Shown piece after piece: positions 47,896 to 57,304 of a stretch of 64,000 nucleotides of DNA. The notes below the pieces were generated by a model. The model did no database searches. It was not told where the DNA came from and worked only from the letters and a program-made list of their open reading frames with translations. Source of the DNA: Thalassospira sp. ER-Se-21-Dark (GTDB lineage Bacteria; Pseudomonadota; Alphaproteobacteria; Rhodospirillales; Thalassospiraceae); the NCBI RefSeq assembly GCF_017922435.1, contig NZ_VDEZ01000001.1, positions 434,001 to 498,000 of the forward strand. Reading direction: 5' to 3'. The stretch's first letter is position 1; the number at the start of each line of letters is the position of its first letter. The translations under genes were made by a program, and so were the position numbers.

Positions 47896-49398
47896 ATGAA
47901 TGAAGTTCTAAGTGGCCTAAGCGGCGGTTTTGGCGTCGCACTGATGCCTTTGAACCTGTTGCTCGTCCTGATCGGCTGTTTTGCCGGGACGCTGATTGGT
48001 GCGCTGCCCGGTATTGGTCCGATCAACGGTGTCGCCATTCTGCTGCCCATCGCCTATAGCCTGGGCCTTCCACCTGAATCGGCCCTGATCCTGCTTGCTG
48101 GCATCTATTATGGCGCGGAATATGGCGGGCGTATCTCGTCCATTCTTTTGAATGTACCCGGTGATGCGGGTGCTGTCATGACAACGCTTGATGGCAACCC
48201 GATGGCCAAACGTGGCGAAGCCGGACGTGCGCTGTCAATCTCGGCTATCGCGTCGTTTGTCGGTGGCACCGTTGCCGTGATTTTGATGTCGCTGTTTGGT
48301 CCGTTCCTGGCCAAATTCGCACTGACCTTTACGCCAGCCGACTATGTCGCGTTGATGGTCTTTGCCTTCGCAAGCCTGTCCTCGCTGGTTGGTAAGAACC
48401 AGGTCAAAACGCTGATGGGGGCGGCTATCGGCTTGATGCTGGCAACCGTCGGCATTGATGCAAATACCGGTGTCGCACGCTATACTGGCGGCATTCCCGA
48501 TATCCTTGCCGGCTTTGACTTCCTTGTTGTCGTGATCGGTTTCTTTGGCATGGCGGAGTTGATCCACCTTGTTGAACAACAGGTTTCCGGCAAATTGAAA
48601 CTGCTCCCGATCGGCAAAAGCTTTGTCAGCTGGAAAGACCTGATGCAGATCCGCTGGACCATGTTGCGGTCCTCGATCATCGGATTTGTCATTGGCGTCT
48701 TGCCCGGTGTTGGCGCATCTGTTGCCTCGGCTGTGACCTATGGCACCGAAATGCGTATGGCCGGTGAAGACCGCAAGAAATTCGGTACCGGCGATCCGCG
48801 GGGTCTGGCCGCACCTGAGTCTGGCAACAATGCCGCGGCCGGTGGCGCGATGGTGCCGATGCTGACCCTTGGTATTCCGGGGTCGGGTACGACGGCTATT
48901 CTGCTCGGTGCGTTGATGTTGTTTAACGTCACCCCCGGCCCGCTGATGTTTGAACAGCGCCCGGAAATCGCCTGGGGCCTGATTGCGTCGATGTATATCG
49001 GCAACCTGGCGCTTTTGGTAATCAACCTGCCGCTGGTGGGTCTGTTTGCCAGAATGCTGACCATTCCGCAGAAATATCTCAGCCCGCTGATTGCGGTTCT
49101 GGCCTTCATCGGCGTCTATTCCGTGGTTGGTAACCCGTTTGATCTGTTCCTGATCATCGCATTCGGGATTTTCGGCTGGGTCTTGCGCAAACTGGAATTC
49201 TCGCTGGCCCCGATCATTCTGGGCTTCGTGCTGGGTCACCTGTTTGAAGACAACCTGCGCCGTGCACTTTCGATCTCGCGCGGGGACTGGTCGATCCTGG
49301 TTTCAAGCTGGGAAAGCATTGGTCTGTATGTGATGGCTGTGTTGATTGTCGCACTGCCCGTCATCGTCGGTCTGCGCAACAGGCACAAAGCCAAATAA
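47896..49398 (+). CDS. tctA: Tripartite tricarboxylate transporter large membrane protein TctA
   Basis: The 500-residue channel subunit has about 12 membrane segments and TctA signatures: GTLIGALPGIGPINGVAILLPIAYSL, IYYGAEYGGRISSILLNVPGDAGAVMTTLDGNPMAKRGEAGRAL, and the second-half repeat GVLPGVGASVASAVTYGTE with GIPGSGTTAILLGALMLFNV. It imports the ligand bound by TctC. Confidence 0.96.
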   Translation: MNEVLSGLSGGFGVALMPLNLLLVLIGCFAGTLIGALPGIGPINGVAILLPIAYSLGLPPESALILLAGIYYGAEYGGRISSILLNVPGDAGAVMTTLDGNPMAKRGEAGRALSISAIASFVGGTVAVILMSLFGPFLAKFALTFTPADYVALMVFAFASLSSLVGKNQVKTLMGAAIGLMLATVGIDANTGVARYTGGIPDILAGFDFLVVVIGFFGMAELIHLVEQQVSGKLKLLPIGKSFVSWKDLMQIRWTMLRSSIIGFVIGVLPGVGASVASAVTYGTEMRMAGEDRKKFGTGDPRGLAAPESGNNAAAGGAMVPMLTLGIPGSGTTAILLGALMLFNVTPGPLMFEQRPEIAWGLIASMYIGNLALLVINLPLVGLFARMLTIPQKYLSPLIAVLAFIGVYSVVGNPFDLFLIIAFGIFGWVLRKLEFSLAPIILGFVLGHLFEDNLRRALSISRGDWSILVSSWESIGLYVMAVLIVALPVIVGLRNRHKAK

Positions 49399-49424
49399 AC
49401 TGTCCTTGCCGGATACAAACTGAA

Positions 49425-49455
49425 AGAGGGCGTCGTAATGACACCCTCTTTTTTT
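49425..49455 (+). terminator. Intrinsic terminator after tctA
   Basis: Stem AGAGGG-C-GTC / GAC-A-CCCTCT followed by T7. Confidence 0.8.
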
Positions 49456-49479
49456 GTCTTGATGGCAGATGTTTGGCGG

Positions 49480-50016
49480 TTATTCGGCCAATGCATCCTC
49501 GGCATCAATCACGACGGCAACCGCATGAATTACCGATGCGATGCGGATGGCGTTCTGGATGGTTTCCTTTTTAACGCCAGCGTTCTTCAACACCTTGTCA
49601 TGGCTGTCGATGCACATGCCGCAACCGTTGATCGCTGAAACCGCGATCGAAAACAGTTCGAAGTCGGCCTTATCAATGCCCGGCTTGCCGATGATGTTCA
49701 TGCGCAGGCGAGCTGGCATGGTGCTGTATTCTTCATCCGATACCAGGTGGTTGAACCGGTAATAGATGTTGTTCATGCCCATGATGGCCGCCGCACCCTT
49801 GGCAGCTTCAATCGCCTCAGGCGTCAGTTTTTCTTTTGCTTCTGCGGCAACGGCCTTGGTCAGTTTGGCGTTGCGCGATGCAAAGGCACACGCAAGGGCG
49901 GTGCCATAAACCTGCTGGTCGGTCATGCCCGGATTGTTGGCCATGCTCGAAAGGTTCAGCTTAAGGTCCTTGGCATAGGCCGGCATGGAGTCCTTGATTT
50001 CAACGATCGACGTCAT
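49480..50016 (-). CDS. ahpD: Alkyl hydroperoxide reductase D (AhpD)
   Basis: AhpD (178 residues) is the thiol protein that reduces AhpC. The CxxC-x3-H motif is C132, C135 and H139 in GCGMCIDSHDK, matching the M. tuberculosis enzyme in position. Start at the ATG of MTSIVEIKD, with AGAGGA upstream. It follows ahpC on the same strand, separated by a hairpin that may reduce its expression relative to ahpC. Confidence 0.93.
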   Translation of the reverse strand: MTSIVEIKDSMPAYAKDLKLNLSSMANNPGMTDQQVYGTALACAFASRNAKLTKAVAAEAKEKLTPEAIEAAKGAAAIMGMNNIYYRFNHLVSDEEYSTMPARLRMNIIGKPGIDKADFELFSIAVSAINGCGMCIDSHDKVLKNAGVKKETIQNAIRIASVIHAVAVVIDAEDALAE

Positions 50017-50147
50017 GGAAAAAATCCTCTGAAGCTGTCTGAAACGATAAACGCGTAATTCAATAACAAATGGGGGGATTATCAGCCGTGGCAGTGCCGC
50101 ACTTGGTCGGGCGCACATTGCGCAAGTCGGCAAAAGTCACAGGCTGA

Positions 50148-50178
50148 AAGGCGGGATCGGGCCAAGACCCGATCCCGC
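50148..50178 (-). terminator. Terminator-like hairpin between ahpC and ahpD
   Basis: Perfect 11-bp stem GCGGGATCGGG / CCCGATCCCGC (50151-50178), loop of 6, with CTTTC after it on the minus strand. The weak T tract suggests partial read-through into ahpD. Confidence 0.6.
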
Positions 50179-50197
50179 AAATAGGTCCGGACTGAAC

Positions 50198-50725
50198 TTA
50201 CAGGGTTTCGTCGCCCTGGTTCCAGTTGCACGGGCAAAGTTCGTCGGTCTGCAGGGCGTCGAGAATACGAAGCGCTTCCTGCGGGTTACGACCAACGTTC
50301 AGGTCATTGACCTGTACGTGACGGATGATGTTGTCCGGGTCGATGATGAAGGTCGCGCGGAGCGCAACACCGGCGTCTTTCGCCAGAACACCAAGGGCGG
50401 TCGAGAGTTCTTTTTTCTCGTCAGCCAGCCATACGAACGGGCTGTCACCCAGGTCTTCGTGGTGGGTACGCCATGCAGCGTGCACGAAGTCGGTGTCGGT
50501 CGAGCAACCCAGAAGAACCGCGTCACGGTCTTCGAAATCACCATTCAGTTCGCCGTAACCAACGATTTCGGTCGGGCAAACAAAGGTGAAGTCTTTCGGC
50601 CAGAAGAACAGGATCTTCCATTTGCCTTCATAGGACTTGTCGGTAACCGGTGCGAAGCTGTCCGGGGTTTTGCCCGAAACGCCGGTAAGATTGAATTCTG
50701 GAAGCGTATCACCAACGGTAAGCAT
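50198..50725 (-). CDS. ahpC: Peroxiredoxin AhpC
   Basis: AhpC (175 residues) reduces peroxides. The peroxidatic Cys is C50 in DFTFVCPTE, and the resolving Cys lies near the C terminus in ELCPCNW, the AhpC type that pairs with AhpD. Start at the ATG of MLTVGDTLPEF with AGGAGT 8 bases upstream; 19 in-frame upstream codons are not expected to be translated. Promoter on the minus strand: TTGTCT (50850-50855) and TACAAA (50827-50832), 17 bp apart, directly next to an OxyR-type site. Confidence 0.96.
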   Translation of the reverse strand: MLTVGDTLPEFNLTGVSGKTPDSFAPVTDKSYEGKWKILFFWPKDFTFVCPTEIVGYGELNGDFEDRDAVLLGCSTDTDFVHAAWRTHHEDLGDSPFVWLADEKKELSTALGVLAKDAGVALRATFIIDPDNIIRHVQVNDLNVGRNPQEALRILDALQTDELCPCNWNQGDETL

Positions 50726-50826
50726 TATGGTTACTCCTAACCCAGTTTGTAAAAACAACGAGCGGCCCCCGACAGGCCGCAAAAACTTTTGTGTGCAGTT
50801 GCAAAAAATGCACTGCTTGCTAGCGA

Positions 50827-50892
50827 TTTGTAGAGAAATGCATTACCTAAGACAAATAGATAAAACTTGGATTCTTGATAGGAAAAATTTAT
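50827..50892. promoter_or_regulatory. ahpC promoter and OxyR-type site between ahpC and oxyR
   Basis: ATAG-N7-TTGG-N7-ATAG-N7-TTAT (50856-50892) has exact OxyR spacing, with two perfect ATAG quarters. It abuts the ahpC -35 (50850-50855), the position for activation, and its other end covers the oxyR start codon, the position for self-repression. Confidence 0.6.
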
Positions 50893-51814
50893 GGCTGCCC
50901 AACCAAGCATCAAGCAGCTCAAATACCTTGTTGCGCTGTCCGAAACCGGACATTTTGGCCGCGCTGCAGAGACTTGCTTCATTACGCAGCCAAGTTTGTC
51001 GGCTGCGATAAGCGAGCTCGAGAACCTTCTGGGCGCCCAACTGGTCGAACGCAACAAGCGTCAGGTCCTTATGACGCCACTCGGTGAAGAGGTCGTCTCG
51101 CGGGCGCGAAATATCCTTCAGGAAGTTGATGAATTAACCACCATGGCGCAGGCCGCCTCCGACCCGCTTTCGGGCCCGATCCATATCGGTGTGATCCCGA
51201 CCATCGGCCCCTATCTGTTGCCCGATGTGATGGCCGCCCTCAAGGCGGGCTTCCCGAAGTTGCAGCCGCTTCTGCGCGAAGACCAGACCGCCAAGCTGGT
51301 GGAACTTCTGATGGCGGGCAAACTTGACCTTGCCCTGATCGCTCTGCCGATTGATGAAAACTGGCTCGAAGAGTTCGAGCTGTTCGAGGACCGCTTTGTC
51401 TTTGCCTGCGCGCCGAACAATCCGCTAACGCACAAAAAGCATCTCGAAATCAGCGACATCAAGGATGAAAAACTCCTGCTGCTCGAAGACGGGCATTGCC
51501 TGCGCGATCAGGCACTGGAAGTCTGCCAGAAGGCAGGCTGGAACAAGTCGGCTGATTTCCAGGCCAACAGCCTGTCGACATTGGTTCAGATGGTCGGGGC
51601 CGGCATCGGTGCCACACTGTTGCCGGAAATGTCGCTTGAAGTCGAAGCCCGTCGGCCGGATCTGCTTAAAATCGTTCCGTTTGAAAATCCGGTGCCGATC
51701 CGGCGCATCGGCATGGTCTGGCGGCGCAGCTCTGCCCGCAAGCTGGAATATCGCCAGCTTGCAGCCTACCTGCGTGATCGCCTTGCCCCGCGCGATCAGG
51801 CCGTGGTTGCCTGA
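50891..51814 (+). CDS. oxyR: Hydrogen-peroxide sensor and regulator OxyR
   Basis: OxyR (307 residues) is a LysR regulator that forms a disulfide on peroxide exposure and activates defence genes. The helix-turn-helix is IKQLKYLVALSETGHFGRAAETCFITQPSLSAAISELENLLGAQLVER. The redox pair is C203 and C212 (EDGHCLRDQALEVC), the same 9-residue spacing as C199/C208 in E. coli. It is divergent from ahpC. Likely targets in this window are ahpC and dps. Confidence 0.94.
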   Translation: MAAQPSIKQLKYLVALSETGHFGRAAETCFITQPSLSAAISELENLLGAQLVERNKRQVLMTPLGEEVVSRARNILQEVDELTTMAQAASDPLSGPIHIGVIPTIGPYLLPDVMAALKAGFPKLQPLLREDQTAKLVELLMAGKLDLALIALPIDENWLEEFELFEDRFVFACAPNNPLTHKKHLEISDIKDEKLLLLEDGHCLRDQALEVCQKAGWNKSADFQANSLSTLVQMVGAGIGATLLPEMSLEVEARRPDLLKIVPFENPVPIRRIGMVWRRSSARKLEYRQLAAYLRDRLAPRDQAVVA

Positions 51815-51868
51815 TCGGCAGCCCGTTGGCCGCCGTACCACTTAGGACACAGACAACAGACATAGCCA

Positions 51869-52834
51869 ATGCTGCCGATCAAGGACAACAACCCGACCAC
51901 CATCACGCCATGGGTCACCTACGCGATCATTGCGATCAATGTCGTGGTGTTTCTGGGCACCGTCACCCTTGATCCGCGCGCAGCCATCCTGGTGAACCTG
52001 CAATATGGTGCCATCCCGGCCGTGCTGTTTGGTCATGCCGAACTGCCACCGGGCTTTTCGCCCTTCCCGGCCGGTTTCGGGTTCCTGTCGATCTTTTCGG
52101 CCATGTTCATGCATGGCGGCTGGATGCATCTGGGCGGCAATATGCTTTATCTCTGGATCTTCGGAAACAATGTCGAAGACTCGATGGGTCATTTCCGCTT
52201 TCTGATCTTTTATCTTGCCTGTGGCGTTGCCGCTGCCCTTGGGCACGGGTTGCTTGATACCCAGTCGGAAATCCCCATGATCGGGGCATCCGGTGCGTTG
52301 GCCGGGGTGCTGGGTGCTTATTTCCTGCTCTATCCCAAGGCGCGCGTGCTGGTCTGGTTCTTCTGGGTGTTTATTTTTTATGTCCCGGCCGTGGTCGTCT
52401 TGGGCTTTTGGTTTATCACTCAGGTGATCAATTTTGGCAGCGGTGCTGGCGGGGGCATTGCATGGGTTGCCCATATCGCGGGCTTTGTCGCAGGCGTCGC
52501 CCTGATCCCGCTATTCAAGCACCGCAATGTGCCACTGTGGCATGATGGTTCCCCCGCACCGGCCTTTGGCATCTATCGCCCCGGCCGTAAAACGCGTGGC
52601 AGCACATCGAACATCCCGCCCTGGGCGGCCGCCTACGAGGCAGAGCGCGCAGCCAAACGTGCCAATATGCGCCGTGATCAGCGTGGCCCTTGGGGTAAAG
52701 AGGGCGAGGAGCGCGATGCATCCCCATGGGGCCGCTATCAGCCGAAATCGTCACCAAAACCAAAATCCAAACCATCGGTTGGCGTCCCGAAAGTTGTCCG
52801 CTTGCATCCGGACCGCAACAAGGACGATACTTAG
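51869..52834 (+). CDS. Rhomboid-family intramembrane serine protease
   Basis: The 321-residue protein has six membrane segments and the rhomboid catalytic pair: Ser in IGASGALAGVLGAYF and His in GGIAWVAHIAGFVAGV. The HGGWMHLGGNMLYLWIFGNNVED segment holds the conserved His/Asn. A basic, Pro- and Lys-rich cytoplasmic tail of about 100 residues follows, longer than usual. Its substrates are unknown. Confidence 0.92.
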   Translation: MLPIKDNNPTTITPWVTYAIIAINVVVFLGTVTLDPRAAILVNLQYGAIPAVLFGHAELPPGFSPFPAGFGFLSIFSAMFMHGGWMHLGGNMLYLWIFGNNVEDSMGHFRFLIFYLACGVAAALGHGLLDTQSEIPMIGASGALAGVLGAYFLLYPKARVLVWFFWVFIFYVPAVVVLGFWFITQVINFGSGAGGGIAWVAHIAGFVAGVALIPLFKHRNVPLWHDGSPAPAFGIYRPGRKTRGSTSNIPPWAAAYEAERAAKRANMRRDQRGPWGKEGEERDASPWGRYQPKSSPKPKSKPSVGVPKVVRLHPDRNKDDT

Positions 52835-52870
52835 GCCAAAGAAAAAATATCGTCCCAGGAGGATACCGTC

Positions 52871-53911
52871 ATGCGCGCAGCCTACTTCACCGAATATCAG
52901 GGCCCGATCGAGGTTCAGAATGTCGCCGACCCGACCCCGCAAAATGGCGGTGTGGTCATCAAGGTAGAGGCCACCGGCCTGTGTCGCAGTGACTGGCATG
53001 GCTGGATGGGCCATGATTCCGATGTTCAGGTCCCCCATGTGCCGGGCCATGAGTTTGCCGGCACCATCGTTGCAGTCGGCAAGGACATCAAACGCTGGCA
53101 GGAAGGTGATCGTGTCACCGTGCCGTTCGTATCTGGCTGCGGTCATTGCCCGGAATGCCATAGTGGTAATCATCAGGTCTGCGATCATCAATTCCAGCCG
53201 GGCTTTACCGGCTGGGGCAGCTTTGCCGAATATGTCGCGATTGATTATGCCGATACGAACCTTGTCCGCCTGCCCGATGAGATGGATTTCGCAACCGCCG
53301 CCAGCCTCGGCTGCCGCTTTGCCACCAGCTTCCGCGGTGTGATTGATCAGGGCAAGGTTTCTGCTGGTCAAATCGTCGCCGTCCATGGCGCGGGCGGTGT
53401 TGGCCTGTCGGCGATTATGATTGCCGCCGCTGCTGGTGCCTATGTCATCGCGGTCGATATTGATGATGCCAAGCTCGACTTCGCCAAGGAAATCGGCGCC
53501 AACGCGGTGTTAAATGCCCGCGCAATCGATGACATCCCGGCCGCGATCAAGGACATCACCCGGGGTGGTGCGCATGTGTCGGTTGATGCACTGGGAAGTG
53601 CTGTGACCTGCTTTAACTCGGTCGCATCCTTGCGCAAGCGCGGCAAACATATTCAGATCGGGCTTATGACCGGTGACCATGCCCATGCCAAAGTGCCGAT
53701 GGATCGCGTTGTTGCCCATGAACTTGAAATTCTCGGCAGCCACGGCATGCAGGCATTTCGCTATGACGCGATGCTCGACATGATCCTGTCTGGCAAGCTT
53801 GCCCCGCAAAAGCTGATTGCTGATCGCGTCACCCTGGCAGAGGGTGCAACGGCACTTATGAATATGGACAGCTTCTCCTCGACCGGCGTCACTGTGATTG
53901 ATCGGTTCTGA
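52871..53911 (+). CDS. Zinc-dependent alcohol dehydrogenase
   Basis: The 346-residue medium-chain dehydrogenase has catalytic zinc ligands Cys in [10 protein letters not shown] and His-Glu in VPGHEFAG, a structural zinc lobe ([15 protein letters not shown]) and an NAD-binding [15 protein letters not shown]. The substrate is not identifiable. The start has AGGAGG 8 bases upstream. The DUF2478 gene begins 3 bases after its stop, so the two are probably co-transcribed. Confidence 0.93.
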   Translation: MRAAYFTEYQGPIEVQNVADPTPQNGGVVIKVEATGLCRSDWHGWMGHDSDVQVPHVPGHEFAGTIVAVGKDIKRWQEGDRVTVPFVSGCGHCPECHSGNHQVCDHQFQPGFTGWGSFAEYVAIDYADTNLVRLPDEMDFATAASLGCRFATSFRGVIDQGKVSAGQIVAVHGAGGVGLSAIMIAAAAGAYVIAVDIDDAKLDFAKEIGANAVLNARAIDDIPAAIKDITRGGAHVSVDALGSAVTCFNSVASLRKRGKHIQIGLMTGDHAHAKVPMDRVVAHELEILGSHGMQAFRYDAMLDMILSGKLAPQKLIADRVTLAEGATALMNMDSFSSTGVTVIDRF

Positions 53912-53914
53912 TCC

Positions 53915-54427
53915 ATGCTGGTCGGTATTGCCTTTCAGCCCAAAGACCCGATTGATGATCTTCTGGCCGGGATTGCCGACACCATGTTGGCAAACGGCAA
54001 GTCAGTTGCCGGATACGTTCAAAAGCGCCGCAAGGATGCCGATTGCGGAACCCTGGTGCACGTCCGCAATCTGCGCAGTGGCGATGAAATGCCTATCACG
54101 AAAAATCGCGGCAAAATGGCCAAGGGCTGCAAGCTGGATGGCGATGCACTTTCGACCTTGGCCGCACAGCTTGCCCGCGATGTCGAAGCCGGATCCGACA
54201 TCCTGATCATCGCCCGCTTTGGCCGGAGCGAGGCCGAGGGCCGCGGCCTGCGTGATGTGATTTCACGCGCGCTGGATCTGGAAATTCCGGTTCTGGTCGG
54301 GGTGCGCGATGAATATCGCGATGCGTGGGATGCCTTCCATGGCGGCTATGCCGATGCACTCGCGCTTAACACCCAAGCCATCGAAAACTGGCTGTCGGAA
54401 GCACGCGCAGATACGGTGGCTGTCTAA
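53915..54427 (+). CDS. DUF2478 family protein
   Basis: The 170-residue protein resembles DUF2478, a family seen near molybdenum-related genes and thought to be P-loop-like, although no full Walker A is present here. Conserved-looking parts are the N-terminal LVGIAFQPKDPIDDLLAGIADTM and the internal DILIIARFGRSEAEGRGLRDVI. Its function is unknown. It follows the alcohol dehydrogenase after 3 bases; the downstream gene is convergent. Confidence 0.7.
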   Translation: MLVGIAFQPKDPIDDLLAGIADTMLANGKSVAGYVQKRRKDADCGTLVHVRNLRSGDEMPITKNRGKMAKGCKLDGDALSTLAAQLARDVEAGSDILIIARFGRSEAEGRGLRDVISRALDLEIPVLVGVRDEYRDAWDAFHGGYADALALNTQAIENWLSEARADTVAV

Positions 54428-54436
54428 GAATAGCCG

Positions 54437-55174
54437 TCAGTTGCTCTGCCCGACATCGCAGGACATGCGGTTCTTGACCAGAACCTTCTCGGCAAAGCGT
54501 TCAAACCACGCCCCGAACGCCGCATCATATTTTGCCCGCCCGGCCCGCTGGGTATCGGGGCATTGTGCGTTCGGGCGGTCGGTCTTGTCGGCCGCATTCG
54601 AAAGCCAGCGTTCATGGGCTTCATCATCCACCTCGGGGTGGAACTGAATGCCCCAGATGCGCTCGTCAATGTGATAGGCCTGATGGGGGAATGTCGGGCC
54701 GGTCGCGATCAATTCCGCCCCGTCGGGAATGCCAAACCCTTCACTGTGCCAGTGATAAACCATCAGTTCATCGGGAAACAGGTGCTCGCCGGCTTCTGTC
54801 GCCTGCACCGGGTAATAACCGATTTCGGTCATGCCTTCGGGATGGGGCACAACATCGGCACCAAGATGGCGCGCCATCATCTGCGCGCCAAGGCAAATGC
54901 CAAGATACATCGCATCACTGGCCACCACATGCGGCAACCAGTTCATGATCGCACGCACATTATCCAGATGATCGTCATTGGCACTCATCGGGCCGCCAAA
55001 CACGACAACCAGATGATATTTGCCAAGATCAGTCGGAAGCGGGTCCCCTTCCCCGGGACGGCGAATATCGAACTCAAACCCGTAGCGGCGCATCACCGTT
55101 CCCAACCGCCCCGGCTGTCCGGTGGCAGAGTTGAAAACAAGTAGAATGCGGTTTTTCGGGCTCAGATCGTTCAT
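54437..55174 (-). CDS. Class I glutamine amidotransferase-like protein
   Basis: The 245-residue protein has the class I amidotransferase triad: Cys in MYLGICLGAQMMARHLGA and the His-x-Glu in GIQFHPEVDDEAHERW. Stand-alone members of this GMP-synthase-like family include gamma-glutamyl hydrolases and defence-related enzymes. No synthase partner is adjacent, so the substrate is unknown. Confidence 0.88.
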   Translation of the reverse strand: MNDLSPKNRILLVFNSATGQPGRLGTVMRRYGFEFDIRRPGEGDPLPTDLGKYHLVVVFGGPMSANDDHLDNVRAIMNWLPHVVASDAMYLGICLGAQMMARHLGADVVPHPEGMTEIGYYPVQATEAGEHLFPDELMVYHWHSEGFGIPDGAELIATGPTFPHQAYHIDERIWGIQFHPEVDDEAHERWLSNAADKTDRPNAQCPDTQRAGRAKYDAAFGAWFERFAEKVLVKNRMSCDVGQSN

Positions 55175-55254
55175 GCGGTCCTCATTGCTGCATTAGCGAA
55201 GGTAGACTGCACCACGCCGTTTTGACAAGCCCCGCGTCACCAAAACAGCCCGAC

Positions 55255-55292
55255 CAAAACAAAAGGCCACCGCGCAATTTACGGTGGCCTTT
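55255..55292 (-). terminator. Intrinsic terminator after ychF
   Basis: Perfect 11-bp stem AAAGGCCACCG / CGGTGGCCTTT (55262-55292, loop of 9), then TTTTGTTTT on the minus strand. Confidence 0.85.
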
Positions 55293-55317
55293 GGAATGTT
55301 TCCGAAAAAGCGGATGC

Positions 55318-56421
55318 TTAGACGTTGAATTTGAAGTGGAAGATATCGCCATCCTTAACGATATAGGTCTTGCCTTCCTGACGCAGCTTGCCGGCATCGC
55401 GCGCCCCCGCTTCACCGTTAAATTCGATGAAATCGTCATAGGCGATGGTTTCGGCCTTAATAAAGCCGCGCTCGAAATCGGTGTGAATGACACCGGCTGC
55501 GTTCGGGGCGGTGGCACCCTTGAACACCGTCCATGCGCGTGCCTCTTTCGGACCGACCGTAAAGAAGGTCAAAAGATTAAGCAGCTTGTAGCCTTCGCGG
55601 ATGATACGCGCGAGGCCGGTTTCCGAAAGACCAAGACCTTCAAGGAACTCTTTCTTGTCTTCAGCACTGTCAAGCAGGGCAACTTCCGCCTCGATGGCCG
55701 CAGAAATCACCACCGAACGTGCACCCTGTGCTTCGGCCATGGCGGCAACCTTGGCCGAAAGTTCGTTGCCTTCCGCCGCACTGTCTTCATCGACATTGCA
55801 AACATAAAGGATCGGTTTGCTGGTCAGAAGCTGCAGCATCCGAAACGCCTTGGCTTCGTCTTCGCCGTCAATCTCGACCACGCGGGCCGGTTTGCCTTCA
55901 CGCAGCACTTCAAGCGCGCGTTCGATCAGATCCATCGCCAGCTTGGCGTCCTTGTCGTTCGAACGCGCCTTTTTCTGCAGACCCGGAATACGTTTTTCCA
56001 GGCTCTCCATGTCGGCCAGCATCAGTTCGGTTTCGATGGTTTCCGCATCACGGACCGGATCGACCGAGTTGTCGACATGGGTGATGTCATCATCTTCAAA
56101 ACAGCGCAGCACGTGAACGATGGCGTCGGTTTCACGAATGTTGGCAAGGAACTGGTTGCCAAGGCCCTCGCCCTTCGACGCACCACGGACCAGACCGGCA
56201 ATATCGACAAATTCCAACTGGGTCGGAATGATGTTGGCCGAATTTGCGATCGCCGCGATCTTGTCAAGGCGCTCGTCCGGGACGCTGACACGACCGGTAT
56301 TGGGCTCAATCGTGCAGAACGGGAAGTTTGCTGCCTCGGCTGCTGCCGTCTGGGTCAGGGCGTTAAAAAGGGTCGATTTACCAACGTTGGGCAGACCGAC
56401 AATACCGCATTTGAATCCCAT
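55318..56421 (-). CDS. ychF: Ribosome-associated ATPase YchF (OLA1 family)
   Basis: YchF (367 residues) is an Obg-family P-loop protein that binds ribosomes and prefers ATP. It has G1 GLPNVGKSTLFNALT, FVDIAGLV, a coiled-coil insert (~125-200) and a C-terminal TGS domain (ARAWTVFKGATAPNAAGVIHTDFERGFIKAE, ending YIVKDGDIFHFKFNV). The start at MGFKCGIVGLP is the family's usual one. It is last in the prs-rplY-pth-ychF order. Confidence 0.96.
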   Translation of the reverse strand: MGFKCGIVGLPNVGKSTLFNALTQTAAAEAANFPFCTIEPNTGRVSVPDERLDKIAAIANSANIIPTQLEFVDIAGLVRGASKGEGLGNQFLANIRETDAIVHVLRCFEDDDITHVDNSVDPVRDAETIETELMLADMESLEKRIPGLQKKARSNDKDAKLAMDLIERALEVLREGKPARVVEIDGEDEAKAFRMLQLLTSKPILYVCNVDEDSAAEGNELSAKVAAMAEAQGARSVVISAAIEAEVALLDSAEDKKEFLEGLGLSETGLARIIREGYKLLNLLTFFTVGPKEARAWTVFKGATAPNAAGVIHTDFERGFIKAETIAYDDFIEFNGEAGARDAGKLRQEGKTYIVKDGDIFHFKFNV

Positions 56422-56485
56422 CTTTCCGGGCTCCGTCACTTGAATTTCTGTTTATCAGGATCGGTTTGCGCATGTGCAAACCAGA

Positions 56486-57289
56486 CTATTTCTTTTTGCC
56501 AAATGCCTTGGCAAGCGCTTCGGCCATGGCCGAGGCGGCATTACTTACCGGGGTATCGGCGCGCTCAAGCCGCACCTTTGCCGCCCCTGAAAGATCATTG
56601 ATGCTGTCACCTGCCTGCGGCTCGGTTGATGCATCTTTGTCTTTCTCGCCCTTGTCGCCCTTATCGCCCCCGGGCTTGTCGGCGGCCGGTTTGTCCTTTT
56701 TCGGCGCCTTTGGCTTGGGCGGTGAAACAATGGCGGAAACCTTGCTCATAAAGCCGCCATCATCGCCCTTGGTCAGGCGTCCGAATTCCGCTGCCACCGC
56801 ATCCAGAAGCGCCATCAGCCAGCCATCCTGTTCGGCCTTGGAGAAATCCCCAAGCACATGACCATGAACGCGGGATTTTTCCCCCGGATGACCAATGCCC
56901 AAACGAACGCGGCGATATTCCTTGCCACAATGGGCGTCAATCGATCTCAAACCGTTATGGCCGCCATGGCCGCCGCCGCGTTTGACGCGCAGCTTGCCCG
57001 GTGGCAGGTCCAGCTCATCATGCAGGACAATAACGTCTTCGACCGGAATCTTGTAAAAGCGCAGCACTTCGCCAACGCTTTGCCCCGAAAGGTTCATGAA
57101 GGTTTCCGGTTTCAGAACCAGAACCTTTTGGCCGTTCAATTCACCTTCGGAAATCTGGCCCTGGAACTTTTTGCGCCAGGGACCAAAAGAATAGCGGCGG
57201 ACGAGTTCGTCCGCCGCCATGAAGCCAATGTTGTGACGATTGGCGGCATATCCCGATCCCGGGTTTCCCAATCCAACCACCAGAAACAT
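56486..57289 (-). CDS. pth: Peptidyl-tRNA hydrolase with long C-terminal tail
   Basis: Pth frees tRNA from stalled peptidyl-tRNA. The catalytic residues are visible: Asn and His in [11 protein letters not shown], Asp in HDELDLPPG, and [12 protein letters not shown]. The enzyme core ends near residue 190; a further ~75 residues (267 total) are rich in Lys, Asp, Pro and Ala ([17 protein letters not shown] and on), probably disordered, and end in a predicted helix with GKKK. It lies 15 bases after rplY. Confidence 0.95.
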   Translation of the reverse strand: MFLVVGLGNPGSGYAANRHNIGFMAADELVRRYSFGPWRKKFQGQISEGELNGQKVLVLKPETFMNLSGQSVGEVLRFYKIPVEDVIVLHDELDLPPGKLRVKRGGGHGGHNGLRSIDAHCGKEYRRVRLGIGHPGEKSRVHGHVLGDFSKAEQDGWLMALLDAVAAEFGRLTKGDDGGFMSKVSAIVSPPKPKAPKKDKPAADKPGGDKGDKGEKDKDASTEPQAGDSINDLSGAAKVRLERADTPVSNAASAMAEALAKAFGKKK

Positions 57290-57304
57290 CGTAAGACCTC
57301 GATC

